Assembly (NCBI GenBank): GCA_965661625.1
Contig: CBFIEM010000012.1
Span: 1 to 64,000, forward strand
Length of the DNA: 64,000 nt
Direction: 5' to 3'
From: GCA-2705995 sp965661625
GTDB lineage: Bacteria > Bacteroidota > Bacteroidia > Flavobacteriales_G > Salibacteraceae
Made by a program: the position numbers and the translations under genes. Shown here piece by piece: positions 51,567 through 60,136 of the stretch. The notes beneath the pieces are model-generated. The model was given only the letters and a program-made list of their open reading frames with translations. It ran no database searches and was not told where the DNA came from. Position 1 is the stretch's first letter. Each line of letters starts with the position of its first letter.

Positions 51567-52844
51567 ATGAATATCCCAGCATCAAACCTTCCCCGCGTAG
51601 TTGTAATAGGAGGTGGTTTTGGAGGATTACAATTTGTAAAAAGCTTGAACGCGAATAAGTTTCAAGTAGTTTTAATCGATAAACATAATTACCACACATT
51701 CCAGCCCCTGCTTTATCAAGTAGCTACCGCAGGACTTGAGCCTGACTCAATTGCTTACCCATTGCGGAAGGTGTTTCGCAACCGACCGAATTTCTTTTTT
51801 CGAATTTGTGAGGTTCAACGGATTAGCGCCGATTCCAAAACAATCAGCACTTCTGAAGGAGTATTGAATTATGACTATATGGTTATTGCCACAGGTTCGA
51901 GCACCAACTTTTTTGGCAATCAAGAAATTGCGACAAATGCGATGAGTATGAAAACAGTGCCTCAAGCGTTAGACCTCAGAAGCTTGTTGTTGCAGAATTT
52001 TGAACGAGCGCTTTACAACACGGATTTGAAAGAGCGAGAGCGCTTAATGAACTTCGTTGTTGTTGGAGGCGGGCCTACAGGAACAGAGTTAGCAGGGGCT
52101 TTGGCGGAATTAAAACTTCATGTTCTACCAACAGATTATCCCGACTTGGATTTTAACAATATGCGTATCCACTTGATTGAGGCATCGGGTGAGCTGTTAG
52201 GAGCGATGAGTGCTTCAGCTTCTAAAAAAGCACTTTCTTACTTAAAGAAATTGGGGGTTCAAGTGTGGTTAGATACTGCTGTAACTTCCTATGATGGAAA
52301 GACGATAGCAACTAGTACGGGCGACAGTATTGCTACACGCTATATGATTTGGGCGGCTGGTGTTGCGGGAAACCCAATTCCAGGAATAGAGCAGGCCATG
52401 AACAAAGGGTCACGAATTAAGGTAAATACGTATAATCAAGTTGAAGGATTTGAGCATGTATTTGCTATTGGAGATATAGCGAGCATGGAGAGTGATTCTT
52501 ACCCTAAAGGCCATCCAATGATGGCTCAGCCGGCTATTCAACAAGGAGCTTTGGCGGCGAAGAATTTGGAGCGCATGCATGATCAAAGGCCCTTAAAAGC
52601 ATTTAAATACCGCGACAAAGGAAGTATGGCAACAATTGGGAGAAATAAGGCGGTTGCAGATTTGGGAAAGTTGCATTTTGCTGGTATCGCAGCGTGGTTT
52701 GTTTGGATGCTCGTTCACTTAATGGCACTTGTGGGATTTAGAAACAGAGCAGTAACCCTAGTGAATTGGACGATTGCATATTTCAAATATGAAAAGGGAG
52801 AACGATTAATTATTAGGCCTTATAATCCTAAAAAGTCAACCTAG
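51567..52844 (+). CDS. Type II NADH:quinone oxidoreductase (NDH-2)
   Basis: A 425-residue FAD flavoprotein on the inner membrane that passes electrons from NADH to quinone without pumping protons. VVVIGGGFGGLQFVKSL binds FAD; VVVGGGPTGTELAGALAELK binds NADH; HTFQPLLYQVATAGLEPDSIAYPLR and VFAIGDIASM are family signatures, and AQPAIQQGALAAKNL precedes the C-terminus. The C-terminal hydrophobic stretch (FAGIAAWFVWMLVHLMALVGF) anchors it to the membrane. It lies between menA and menD on the opposite strand, so quinone synthesis and use are neighbours. The 4 final bases overlap menD. Confidence 0.93.
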   Translation: MNIPASNLPRVVVIGGGFGGLQFVKSLNANKFQVVLIDKHNYHTFQPLLYQVATAGLEPDSIAYPLRKVFRNRPNFFFRICEVQRISADSKTISTSEGVLNYDYMVIATGSSTNFFGNQEIATNAMSMKTVPQALDLRSLLLQNFERALYNTDLKERERLMNFVVVGGGPTGTELAGALAELKLHVLPTDYPDLDFNNMRIHLIEASGELLGAMSASASKKALSYLKKLGVQVWLDTAVTSYDGKTIATSTGDSIATRYMIWAAGVAGNPIPGIEQAMNKGSRIKVNTYNQVEGFEHVFAIGDIASMESDSYPKGHPMMAQPAIQQGALAAKNLERMHDQRPLKAFKYRDKGSMATIGRNKAVADLGKLHFAGIAAWFVWMLVHLMALVGFRNRAVTLVNWTIAYFKYEKGERLIIRPYNPKKST

Positions 52845-54517
52845 ATTTGCTGAAAATAGTCCTTTAGAACAGCAGTGTTGTGATCTGGCGGTGTGCTTAC
52901 TTCAATTACCTTAGGTCGACTTGTTTTAGTGCTTTCTGCCCAAGCTAGTGCAGACTCCAATGATGCTCTATTTTCAACATGCTTATAGTTTAAATGAAAG
53001 CTTGATGCAATTCCTTCCATCTTAAATGGATGTCGCATTTCAAACAAGGCCAGGTGAGCAGCTGTGCTTGATGGCCCCGGGATAATATCGAAAATCCCTC
53101 CACCTGTGTTGTTGATTACGATGCAAGTTAGGTTGCCTTTGGCTATTGTGTTAAAAAAGGCATTGGAGTCGTAAAGGAAACTGATGTCGCCTGTTATTAA
53201 GTAGTTTGATTCATCACTTTTCAAGGAATGGCCAACAGCTGTGCTTGAGGATCCATCAATTCCGCTGGTTCCCCGATTGCAGAAAAAAAGCTGATTTTTG
53301 TCCCAATTGAACAACTGGGCGTACCTGATTGGGCTGCTATTTGCCACATGTACTGTAGATTTTCTAGGGAGTTTTTCGTTGAGGATTTGAAATACTTCAA
53401 AATCCGACCAATGCTCAGTATGGAACGCATGGTGGTTTTTCTGTTTTAAAGCGTTCAATTGATCCCACTTGCCGAAAAACTCTTCGCCTTTTTCATCAGC
53501 ATGTTCTGTAAGTGCGAGTAAGGCAGTATTAGGATCCCCCATAAGGTGATGTGTTAGCTGCTGATACGTATCAGGAGCCGTTTCGAAAGTCGATAAATGA
53601 ATATGTGCCGTCAACGACGATTTGCGTAAAAAAGCTTTAATTTTCTTTGAGACAATAGGACCTCCAAGCGTAATGAGCACATCAGGCCTTAATTCCTTTA
53701 ATTCAGCTTCTCCTATGGAGTTAATTACGCGATCAATTGTTGTTACAAATGATGATTCATGAAGGTTGGATAGTGTTTCAGTGAGAACCACAGAATTGGT
53801 CTTTTTCTGAAGGGTATAGAGCGCTTCTTTTAGAACAGTATCGTGTGCTGGTAAAGCCCCAATTAATATCATGCGCCTTTTTCCTGAAGCCCAAATTTTT
53901 TGCAGCTCGCTTAGTTGGTCTTTGCTCCAAGAAGTTGTGGAGCAAACTTGGTTTGTTATTGGTGGGAAAGATGTTGAATCTGGCACCTGATTATACAAGG
54001 GTTCTTCAAAAGGATAGTTGATGTGAACGGGGCCTTTATTCAATGCAGAACTATGGATTGCACGTTGCATTTCACGCCTGTTATGCCACCTTGCATTTTT
54101 TGAATCGGCCTCTTGTATTAACTGAACACTCATCAAAACATGCTTGTCCAATACTCCGTTTTGCCTAATCGTTTGTCCATCCAATTGATCTATCCACTCT
54201 AATGGCCTGTCTGCAGAGAGCACAATTAATGGAATGTGCTGATAAAAAGCTTCTGCTACAGCGGGGTAATAATTAAGCACAGCACTTCCGCTCGTACAAA
54301 TAACAGCAGCCGGTTTTTGTGTTGCTTGTGCAATGCCCAAAGCAATAAAACCTGCTGAGCGTTCATCAGGAACAGGGTGGCAGGTGAAAAAGGGGTCGTC
54401 ATAAAAGCTTAGGCTTAGCGCTCCATTTCTTGAGCCCGGAGAAACTACAATAGATGAAATATGGTGAGCCTTGAATACTGCAATTAAATCTTGAACTCCG
54501 GGTTTGTCCGATATCAT
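52841..54517 (-). CDS. menD: 2-Succinyl-5-enolpyruvyl-6-hydroxy-3-cyclohexene-1-carboxylate synthase (MenD)
   Basis: A 558-residue thiamine-diphosphate enzyme that joins isochorismate and 2-oxoglutarate in menaquinone synthesis. It begins with the TPP family PYR domain (ISSIVVSPGSRNGALSLSFY, DERSAGFIALGIAQATQ, VICTSGSAVLNYYPAV) and ends with the PP domain (CNRGTSGIDGSSSTAVG, YLITGDISFLYDSNAFFNT, CIVINNTGGGIFDIIPG with the GD-N TPP motif). The 12-base gap to menF and same direction show co-transcription. menB and menH are not in the window. Confidence 0.95.
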   Translation of the reverse strand: MISDKPGVQDLIAVFKAHHISSIVVSPGSRNGALSLSFYDDPFFTCHPVPDERSAGFIALGIAQATQKPAAVICTSGSAVLNYYPAVAEAFYQHIPLIVLSADRPLEWIDQLDGQTIRQNGVLDKHVLMSVQLIQEADSKNARWHNRREMQRAIHSSALNKGPVHINYPFEEPLYNQVPDSTSFPPITNQVCSTTSWSKDQLSELQKIWASGKRRMILIGALPAHDTVLKEALYTLQKKTNSVVLTETLSNLHESSFVTTIDRVINSIGEAELKELRPDVLITLGGPIVSKKIKAFLRKSSLTAHIHLSTFETAPDTYQQLTHHLMGDPNTALLALTEHADEKGEEFFGKWDQLNALKQKNHHAFHTEHWSDFEVFQILNEKLPRKSTVHVANSSPIRYAQLFNWDKNQLFFCNRGTSGIDGSSSTAVGHSLKSDESNYLITGDISFLYDSNAFFNTIAKGNLTCIVINNTGGGIFDIIPGPSSTAAHLALFEMRHPFKMEGIASSFHLNYKHVENRASLESALAWAESTKTSRPKVIEVSTPPDHNTAVLKDYFQQI

Positions 54518-54529
54518 GTAGTTGTCTTT

Positions 54530-55549
54530 TTAACGAATAAAGGTGCTCAATGTCTTGGCTTTATTTACTGTTTCGTCCCACTCATGTTCAGGGTTAGAGT
54601 CAGACGTTAAACCTCCACCTAAGAACAAAGCTACACGATTTCGGAAGACCCGCATACAGCGTAGGTTTACAAATAAGGATGCGGAACCCGAAGTTTTAAC
54701 AGGTCCAAGAAATCCTGTGTAGCACATTCTGTTATGAGGTTCGTTTTTGCGAATTGCAGCTTTTGCTCTTGCAACCGGCACGCCGCAAACAGCAGGTGTA
54801 GGGTGTATGGCTTTAAGAAATTGACCTGCCACTCTGCCATTGGCTTTAAAATGGAAATCAGTTTTCAAGTGAAACACGGGACCAGCATTTACTGTTTCCA
54901 GCTTGCTGCGCGTATGCTGTATTTGACATGATTTGAGGGTTTCTGATAGGAAATCAGCCACATATTCTTGTTCAACTATTTCTTTATTGGTCCATGGTAT
55001 TTGAGCATTAGCTTTGGTTCCAGCAAGGGCCATGGTATGCCAACTGAATCCGTTGCCAGATAGCAGCGTTTCGGGAGTGGCGCCTACCCAAGTGCCATGC
55101 TCTGAGGTGCGCATACAATAAACAAGTGCAGCTGGGTATGCATCACTCAATGCTTCTAAAAGCGGCTGTATTCCTTCAGGTCCTGAAAATGGGAGATGGT
55201 CTACTCGTGAGAGAATTACTTTTTCGAGGTGTCCACCTTTTAATTCAGAGATGTACGCTTTAGCAATGTGCTGATGGTCTGCATAATTAAGTTCTGGAAT
55301 AGTTGATTGGGCAGGCTCTTCGTATGGTTGATCGCTCACAGATCCTGGTTCTATGAGTAATGCCTCTGTATCATTTTCAAAGGTTCCTACCACAAATCCA
55401 GTAACAGACAATGCTTCCTCAATAGGAATACGGCGGAGGTGTCCCATTTCACGAGCAATGCAACTGAATTGTGCATCGCCTGGAATGCGGTAATAAGCAA
55501 AATCATTCCGGGTGCTTAATAGCCTATTTAGTTTAAGCTCAGACATCAA
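54530..55549 (-). CDS. menF: Isochorismate synthase (MenF)
   Basis: A 339-residue chorismate-binding enzyme converting chorismate to isochorismate. Motifs: HIAKAYISELKGGHLEKVILSR (with the catalytic Lys region), WVGATPETLLSGNGFSWHTMALAGT, NKEIVEQEYVADFL, GQFLKAIHPTPAVCGVP and NRMCYTGFLGPV, with the metal-binding Glu residues of this fold. Length is on the short side (E. coli MenF about 430) because the N-terminal domain is reduced. Anthranilate or salicylate synthases are related, but the menD neighbour settles the role. It overlaps the upstream metalloprotease gene by 4 bases. Confidence 0.92.
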   Translation of the reverse strand: MMSELKLNRLLSTRNDFAYYRIPGDAQFSCIAREMGHLRRIPIEEALSVTGFVVGTFENDTEALLIEPGSVSDQPYEEPAQSTIPELNYADHQHIAKAYISELKGGHLEKVILSRVDHLPFSGPEGIQPLLEALSDAYPAALVYCMRTSEHGTWVGATPETLLSGNGFSWHTMALAGTKANAQIPWTNKEIVEQEYVADFLSETLKSCQIQHTRSKLETVNAGPVFHLKTDFHFKANGRVAGQFLKAIHPTPAVCGVPVARAKAAIRKNEPHNRMCYTGFLGPVKTSGSASLFVNLRCMRVFRNRVALFLGGGLTSDSNPEHEWDETVNKAKTLSTFIR

Positions 55550-56742
55550 TGGATTACCATTAGTTTTTTTACAATACGAGTAGAGTTAATGTCCAACTGA
55601 AGAACATATACCCCTGGTGAAAGTTTACTTGCATCAAAAGTAATTGGAAGTGCTGTCTGATTCGAAATGGAACGTTCAAATTGCAAATTGCCATCGATTC
55701 CCCAAACCGAAAACTTACCTTCCGAATAAGGGGGGATGATACAGTAAGTTGTGCCATTGCTCGGGTTTGGGTATACGTTAAAAGTGACCTTATTTGTGCT
55801 GCCGGGAGGAGTTAAACCTTCACTTTCGTAAAGCGAATAGCGCACATTGTGAATGATTGAATCCATGAATCGTACTTGACCTGCCGTAAAGATGTTTTGG
55901 CAAGCATCATACGTGTAATCCATATAATTCATGTACATGTCTCCAGGGCCATCTGCGGCGCAACTCCGCACAATTCCCGTTGGACATTCAGTATTTGGCA
56001 TAGTTTGATTTGGTGTGTCACTAATTCCGTCATCATATGCACAGCCCGTTTGATCACCCCATAAATGCTTCAATCCAAGCCAGTGGCCCACTTCGTGGGT
56101 AGTTGTTCTTCCCAAATTAAATGGAGAACGAGCCGTGCCAGACTTCCCAAAAGCGCGTGGGTCAAGTACAACACCATCTTGAACAATTCCAGCATTTCCG
56201 GGTAAAAAAGTGAATCCTAAAGTGCGGTTTCCAATGTAGCAAACCCATATGTTGAGGTAAAACTTAGGGTTCCAAGCATCAAGTCCACCGCGAATGGTCT
56301 TGAAGTATGCGTCAGTTCCGCCAATACTATCTGTAGTAACTCTTCTTGATTGCAGGCCAGTAGTAGCATAACCCCCTGGAGAACGGGCGGCAAGTTGAAA
56401 TTTCACAGCAATTCCTGCGGCACTATTGAAAAAGCGCAATGGTGTTTTAATCGTATCTGTGTTAAATCGGTTGAAATCTGCATTCAAGACTTGAACTTGT
56501 TCACGGACTTGATCTAAGCTATTGCTGTCTCCTTGATGCGTGTAAAGGTTATGCACTATTACCGGAATGACAAGGGTGTCTGGGGCACTGAAAATGTTGG
56601 GTATATTTTCTTTTGAGGTGAGGAAGACCTCGTTTTCATTGAAAGTGGAGGGTGCGATAAGTCCGGTTCCACATCGATGTTGGGCAAGAACAGTGTAACT
56701 CGCCCATGTGAAAAACGTTAGCAGAGCCATTAGTCCTTTCAT
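55546..56742 (-). CDS. M43-family (pappalysin-like) zinc metalloprotease with T9SS sorting domain
   Basis: A 398-residue secreted protease. A signal peptide (about 1-20) and propeptide-like region precede the catalytic domain: HEVGHWLGLKH (His216, Glu217, His220, His226) is the HExxHxxGxxH metzincin motif, and MNYMDYTYDAC around Met274 is the Met-turn. Residues about 325-398 are a T9SS tail (VYPNPSNGTTYCIIPP to RIVKKLMVIH), so it should be released or surface-bound. The gene is the first of a minus-strand unit with menF and menD (4-base overlap), an odd pairing for an exoprotease. Confidence 0.93.
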   Translation of the reverse strand: MKGLMALLTFFTWASYTVLAQHRCGTGLIAPSTFNENEVFLTSKENIPNIFSAPDTLVIPVIVHNLYTHQGDSNSLDQVREQVQVLNADFNRFNTDTIKTPLRFFNSAAGIAVKFQLAARSPGGYATTGLQSRRVTTDSIGGTDAYFKTIRGGLDAWNPKFYLNIWVCYIGNRTLGFTFLPGNAGIVQDGVVLDPRAFGKSGTARSPFNLGRTTTHEVGHWLGLKHLWGDQTGCAYDDGISDTPNQTMPNTECPTGIVRSCAADGPGDMYMNYMDYTYDACQNIFTAGQVRFMDSIIHNVRYSLYESEGLTPPGSTNKVTFNVYPNPSNGTTYCIIPPYSEGKFSVWGIDGNLQFERSISNQTALPITFDASKLSPGVYVLQLDINSTRIVKKLMVIH

Positions 56743-56781
56743 GTAACAAATTTAACCATATTGAGATTTCTCAAGTGCATA

Positions 56782-56789
56782 TAGATTTG
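56782..56789 (+). promoter_or_regulatory. Putative -7 element of the response-regulator gene
   Basis: TAGATTTG fits TAnnTTTG; TTG at 56761-56763 lies 18 bases upstream as a weak -33. A second candidate, TAATTTTG at 56793-56800, ends only 4 bases before the ATG. Confidence 0.4.
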
Positions 56790-56804
56790 CATTAATTTTG
56801 GAAC

Positions 56805-57500
56805 ATGAAACAGCGTGTTCTGGTAGTAGAAGATGAAGAATCAATTCGAGAAGCATTAGTCCTGAACTTGGAGATGGAGAATTATGCGGTCTCGATTGCA
56901 ATTGATGGTGAAGAGGCTATCCGGCAGTTTAGACAAAACAGATTTGACCTTATAGTTTTGGATGTAATGCTTCCCAAAATAGATGGATTTCAAGTTTGTC
57001 AAACCATTCGACTAGAAAATAACAGGGTACCTATACTTTTTTTGACAGCAAAGAACACTGCACAAGATCGCATACAAGGACTTAAATTAGGAGGCGACGA
57101 TTACCTTCCTAAACCTTTTAATCTGGAGGAGTTTTTATTGCGCATTGAGAAATTACTCGCACGGAGCTCAAACAGTATGACTTCCGGATTGGATTCATAC
57201 GCTTTCGGTGGTCATAAAATAGATTTTACGACCTATCAAGCATCCTTGAGTGATGGAAGTTCTAAAGAGCTTTCTAAAAAAGAAGCAATGCTTTTAAAAC
57301 TGATGATTGAACGTCAGGGTGAAGTGGTGTCGCGAGAAATGATACTAGAATCTATTTGGGGATATGATGCTTACCCTTCAACGCGCACAATCGATAATTT
57401 TATTTTGGCATTTAGAAAGTATTTCGAAAAAGACCCCAAGAGCCCAGTTTACTTTCATTCGGTTAGGGGAGTCGGTTACCGATTTGTTAACCCAACTTAA
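56805..57500 (+). CDS. OmpR/PhoB-type response regulator
   Basis: A 231-residue two-component regulator. The receiver domain (1-120) has VVEDEESIREALVLNLEME with the acidic pocket, LIVLDVMLPKIDG with the phosphoacceptor Asp, FLTAKNTAQDRIQGL and GGDDYLPKPFNLEE with the conserved Lys. The winged-helix DNA-binding domain (about 135-230) ends VRGVGYRFVN. No histidine kinase is adjacent, so it is an orphan here. It shares its stop with the convergent mltG (4-base overlap). Confidence 0.94.
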   Translation: MKQRVLVVEDEESIREALVLNLEMENYAVSIAIDGEEAIRQFRQNRFDLIVLDVMLPKIDGFQVCQTIRLENNRVPILFLTAKNTAQDRIQGLKLGGDDYLPKPFNLEEFLLRIEKLLARSSNSMTSGLDSYAFGGHKIDFTTYQASLSDGSSKELSKKEAMLLKLMIERQGEVVSREMILESIWGYDAYPSTRTIDNFILAFRKYFEKDPKSPVYFHSVRGVGYRFVNPT

Positions 57501-58528
57501 CGGATATTTTCCCGCCTCAAAAAGGCTTGATACATCTTGCGATTACGCTCGTGTTCGCGGTAATTTGATGCGAAATTGTGATATCCGTTGTAGTTTGGTT
57601 GAGCGCACATGTAAATGTAAGTGTGCTTTTCATGATTTAATACTGCTAACATTGCTTGTTGGGTAGGCATTGCAATAGGGCCTGGGGGGAGTCCAACTAT
57701 GCGATAGGTATTATATGGAGAATCCACTTTGAGGTCCTTTAAATAGATGCGTTTTTTCGAGGGGTCACCCAATGCAAATTTCACCGTAGGATCCGCTTGT
57801 AGCTTCATGTTTCGCTTGATGCGATTGATGTAAAGTCCTGCAACTATCGGCATTTCATCCTGTTTATTGGTTTCCGCCTGAACAATCGAGGCTAGTGTCG
57901 CTACTTCGCTTTGAGAAAGACCAATTTTCTTTGCGCTGCTTTTACGAGTTTGGTTCCAAAAAGATCGGTATTCCTTTGCCATGCGAGTGAGGAATTCTTC
58001 AGGTGTTGTATTCCAATAAAACTCATAGGTGTTGGGTATAAACAGGCTAATGAATGTGGACTGGTTAAATCCGTATTTTGCCTGAATACTCGGGTCTGAA
58101 AAAGCATGGTAAAATGCAGTAGAATCAGGCTCTAAATAAGCGCCAATTTTCCCCGCCAATTCATTGAGGTCAGAACTTGTTGAAAAAGTCAGCTTTAAAG
58201 GCGTGTTAGCAGAACGCAAGGTGTTGACCAATTCATTATTACTCATTTCCTCGTCAATAGGAAATCTGCCGGGTTTTACATTTTCAGGATATTTCTTTAA
58301 CGATGCAACCCAATCAAAGCTAGCTGCATCATGCACTACTTTTTTTCGTTGCAGTTCGTTTAGTACCCATTGGTAATCTGCATCCGATGGTATATAGAAA
58401 TAGTGATCATCAGCCTCACCAAGAATGACATTATTTGTTCTAAAAATCAACGCGTAATAATGCCATCCAGTCCAGCCTAAAGTAATAATGACAAGCGTGA
58501 AAATGCTTATGAAGATTTTGCGAATCAT
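57497..58528 (-). CDS. mltG: Endolytic murein transglycosylase MltG
   Basis: A 343-residue membrane-anchored lytic transglycosylase (YceG-like) that cuts nascent peptidoglycan strands. One N-terminal helix (IFISIFTLVIITLGWTGWHYYAL) is followed by a LysM-like region (YPENVKPGRFPIDEEMSNNEL) and the catalytic YceG domain: SIVQAETNKQDEMPIVAGLY with the catalytic Glu, INRIKRNMKLQADPTVKFAL, SPYNTYRIVGLPPGPIAMP and the late YMCAQPNYNGYHNFASNYREH. It starts 3 bases after dapF, linking it with another peptidoglycan-related gene. Confidence 0.94.
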   Translation of the reverse strand: MIRKIFISIFTLVIITLGWTGWHYYALIFRTNNVILGEADDHYFYIPSDADYQWVLNELQRKKVVHDAASFDWVASLKKYPENVKPGRFPIDEEMSNNELVNTLRSANTPLKLTFSTSSDLNELAGKIGAYLEPDSTAFYHAFSDPSIQAKYGFNQSTFISLFIPNTYEFYWNTTPEEFLTRMAKEYRSFWNQTRKSSAKKIGLSQSEVATLASIVQAETNKQDEMPIVAGLYINRIKRNMKLQADPTVKFALGDPSKKRIYLKDLKVDSPYNTYRIVGLPPGPIAMPTQQAMLAVLNHEKHTYIYMCAQPNYNGYHNFASNYREHERNRKMYQAFLRRENIR

Positions 58529-58531
58529 GAG

Positions 58532-59311
58532 CTAGTCATTCGAATAATTACCATTAAAAACATGGGTTGCTGGACCAATGAGCCAAATATTACTATAGCC
58601 ATCTTGAGTATTATCAAACCTTACCATAAGTTCTCCACCTTGAACATGCATGAACACCTCATTGCTGCTAGCAATTCCACTGCGATGTGCAGCTAAGGCA
58701 ACGGCAGTAACTCCGGTGCCGCATGAAAGGGTCTCGTCTTCAACACCGCGCTCATAGGTGCGAACCATCAAGCCACCAGCCTTCGGTGCAACAAAATTCA
58801 CGTTTGTGCCGTGTTCTTTAAAACGGGTATTGTACCTGATGGCGTGAGCATCATCAACCAGGTTTAAGGTGTCTAAACTATCCTTGAATGCTACAACATG
58901 TGGGCTTCCCGTATCTAAAAACCAACTGCCATCGTCGAGGTGTTCAAGCTGACTCACATCCACCATGCGTAATGCAACTCCTTCTTCTGAAATACGGGCT
59001 TCATGAAGACCATCGATGGCCTCGAAAACACAGTTTTGCTGAATTACGCCAAGTTGAAACGCAAAGTCCACTAAACATCGTCCTCCATTTCCACACATGC
59101 TACTCGTCCGACCATCAGAGTTGAAATAAACCATGGTAAAGTCATGCGCTGAACTTGGTCTAAGAAGCATGAGTCCATCTGCCCCAATACCAAACTTCCG
59201 GTCGCACATGCGTTGAATTAATTGTTGATTGGTGTGGTCGAATGTAACAGAACGATCATCAATAATGATGAAGTCATTTCCCGTTCCCTGGTATTTTTGA
59301 AATTGCAGCAT
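58532..59311 (-). CDS. dapF: Diaminopimelate epimerase
   Basis: A 259-residue enzyme converting LL- to meso-diaminopimelate for lysine and peptidoglycan. QKYQGTGNDFIIID is the N-terminal substrate loop; SSMCGNGGRCLVDFA contains the first catalytic Cys and DETLSCGTGVTAVALAA the second; FKEHGTNVNFV and RTYERGVEDE complete the family pattern. ATG at 59311 is chosen over one 4 codons earlier because it gives the standard short N-terminus. It overlaps the end of the upstream hypothetical gene by 38 bases and is followed by mltG. Confidence 0.95.
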   Translation of the reverse strand: MLQFQKYQGTGNDFIIIDDRSVTFDHTNQQLIQRMCDRKFGIGADGLMLLRPSSAHDFTMVYFNSDGRTSSMCGNGGRCLVDFAFQLGVIQQNCVFEAIDGLHEARISEEGVALRMVDVSQLEHLDDGSWFLDTGSPHVVAFKDSLDTLNLVDDAHAIRYNTRFKEHGTNVNFVAPKAGGLMVRTYERGVEDETLSCGTGVTAVALAAHRSGIASSNEVFMHVQGGELMVRFDNTQDGYSNIWLIGPATHVFNGNYSND

Positions 59312-60002
59312 TACGAATAGCATCCAAGTGTAGAATGGCTCCGGAGTCCGCCACTTGCTTTAACGGAGCGAATTCAAACGACTCATTTAATTTGTAATAA
59401 ACGTTTATGTTGCGAAGGTACAACGCGTCGTTGAATTCAACCACTTGAGCAAAGCTATCTACGGTTAGTCCAAAAAGAAGGATGCTCTTGTTGGCAAACT
59501 TGTACCCTTTGCTATTGAGAGGGGACTCCCAATAATCTAAGCGATAAACAGCTTCCTTAATGTTCTGAATATCTGCAAGTTTTTGTTCAATAGAATCGGC
59601 AGAAAGGGAGTCTGATTGATCAATTTCGCTGACCTTTTTGATGAGCATAGAAGCAATAAGTACATCTTCTTTTACGATAATTTCTTCTGGTAGGGGGGAG
59701 GGCTCTAAAGTGTCTATAGGTTTTGGAGTTGGAACCGAGTCTGATGAGCTGATTTGCGGAACATCGCGTTTTAACGCTGCAATTTCTAAATCAATCTCTT
59801 TTCGGGCTTGCTCACGAATGCGCTGACGATCATGATTACTGGTGGTTCGAGCAGCTGGAATTTCCTGCTCGGCAGTTAGGTGTGGTTTAGCCTTCTGTTG
59901 AATTGGTTTTAGGTCTATTAGCGAAAGAAGTATGAAAAAGATCGATGCGGATATAAACCCAACAACAAACCAAATCAGCGAAGATCTTTTTTCAATTCTC
60001 AT
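59274..60002 (-). CDS. Membrane-anchored protein of unknown function upstream of dapF
   Basis: A 242-residue protein with one N-terminal helix (SLIWFVVGFISASIFFILLSLI). Next is a Lys/Glu/Arg-rich segment, probably coiled coil (RQRIREQARKEIDLEIAALK), and a Pro/Ser-rich linker (about 85-115). The C-terminal part (about 125-242: ILIKKVSEIDQ-like, YRLDYWESPLNSKGYKFANK, VVEFNDALYLRNINVYYKLN) has conserved-looking aromatic residues but no domain I recognise. A periplasmic location after the helix is inferred. ATG at 60002 opens the membrane helix. It overlaps dapF by 38 bases, so the three genes form one unit. Confidence 0.75.
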   Translation of the reverse strand: MRIEKRSSLIWFVVGFISASIFFILLSLIDLKPIQQKAKPHLTAEQEIPAARTTSNHDRQRIREQARKEIDLEIAALKRDVPQISSSDSVPTPKPIDTLEPSPLPEEIIVKEDVLIASMLIKKVSEIDQSDSLSADSIEQKLADIQNIKEAVYRLDYWESPLNSKGYKFANKSILLFGLTVDSFAQVVEFNDALYLRNINVYYKLNESFEFAPLKQVADSGAILHLDAIRNAAISKIPGNGK

Positions 60003-60136
60003 GTATACGAAAGTAGTTGAAATCAGCGTGCTGAACAATGCATTTTATGCAGGTGTGAGGTTAACACTTTTTAACAGCGTTTCCGCAACAAATCCCATGC
60101 GAAGGCGTCAATTTTATAGTTCAAAAAACACAAACT

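Noticed and set aside
57364..57666. 100-residue plus-strand frame spanning the response regulator end and mltG
   Set aside because: It overlaps two confident genes in other frames and has a cysteine-rich, random-looking sequence.
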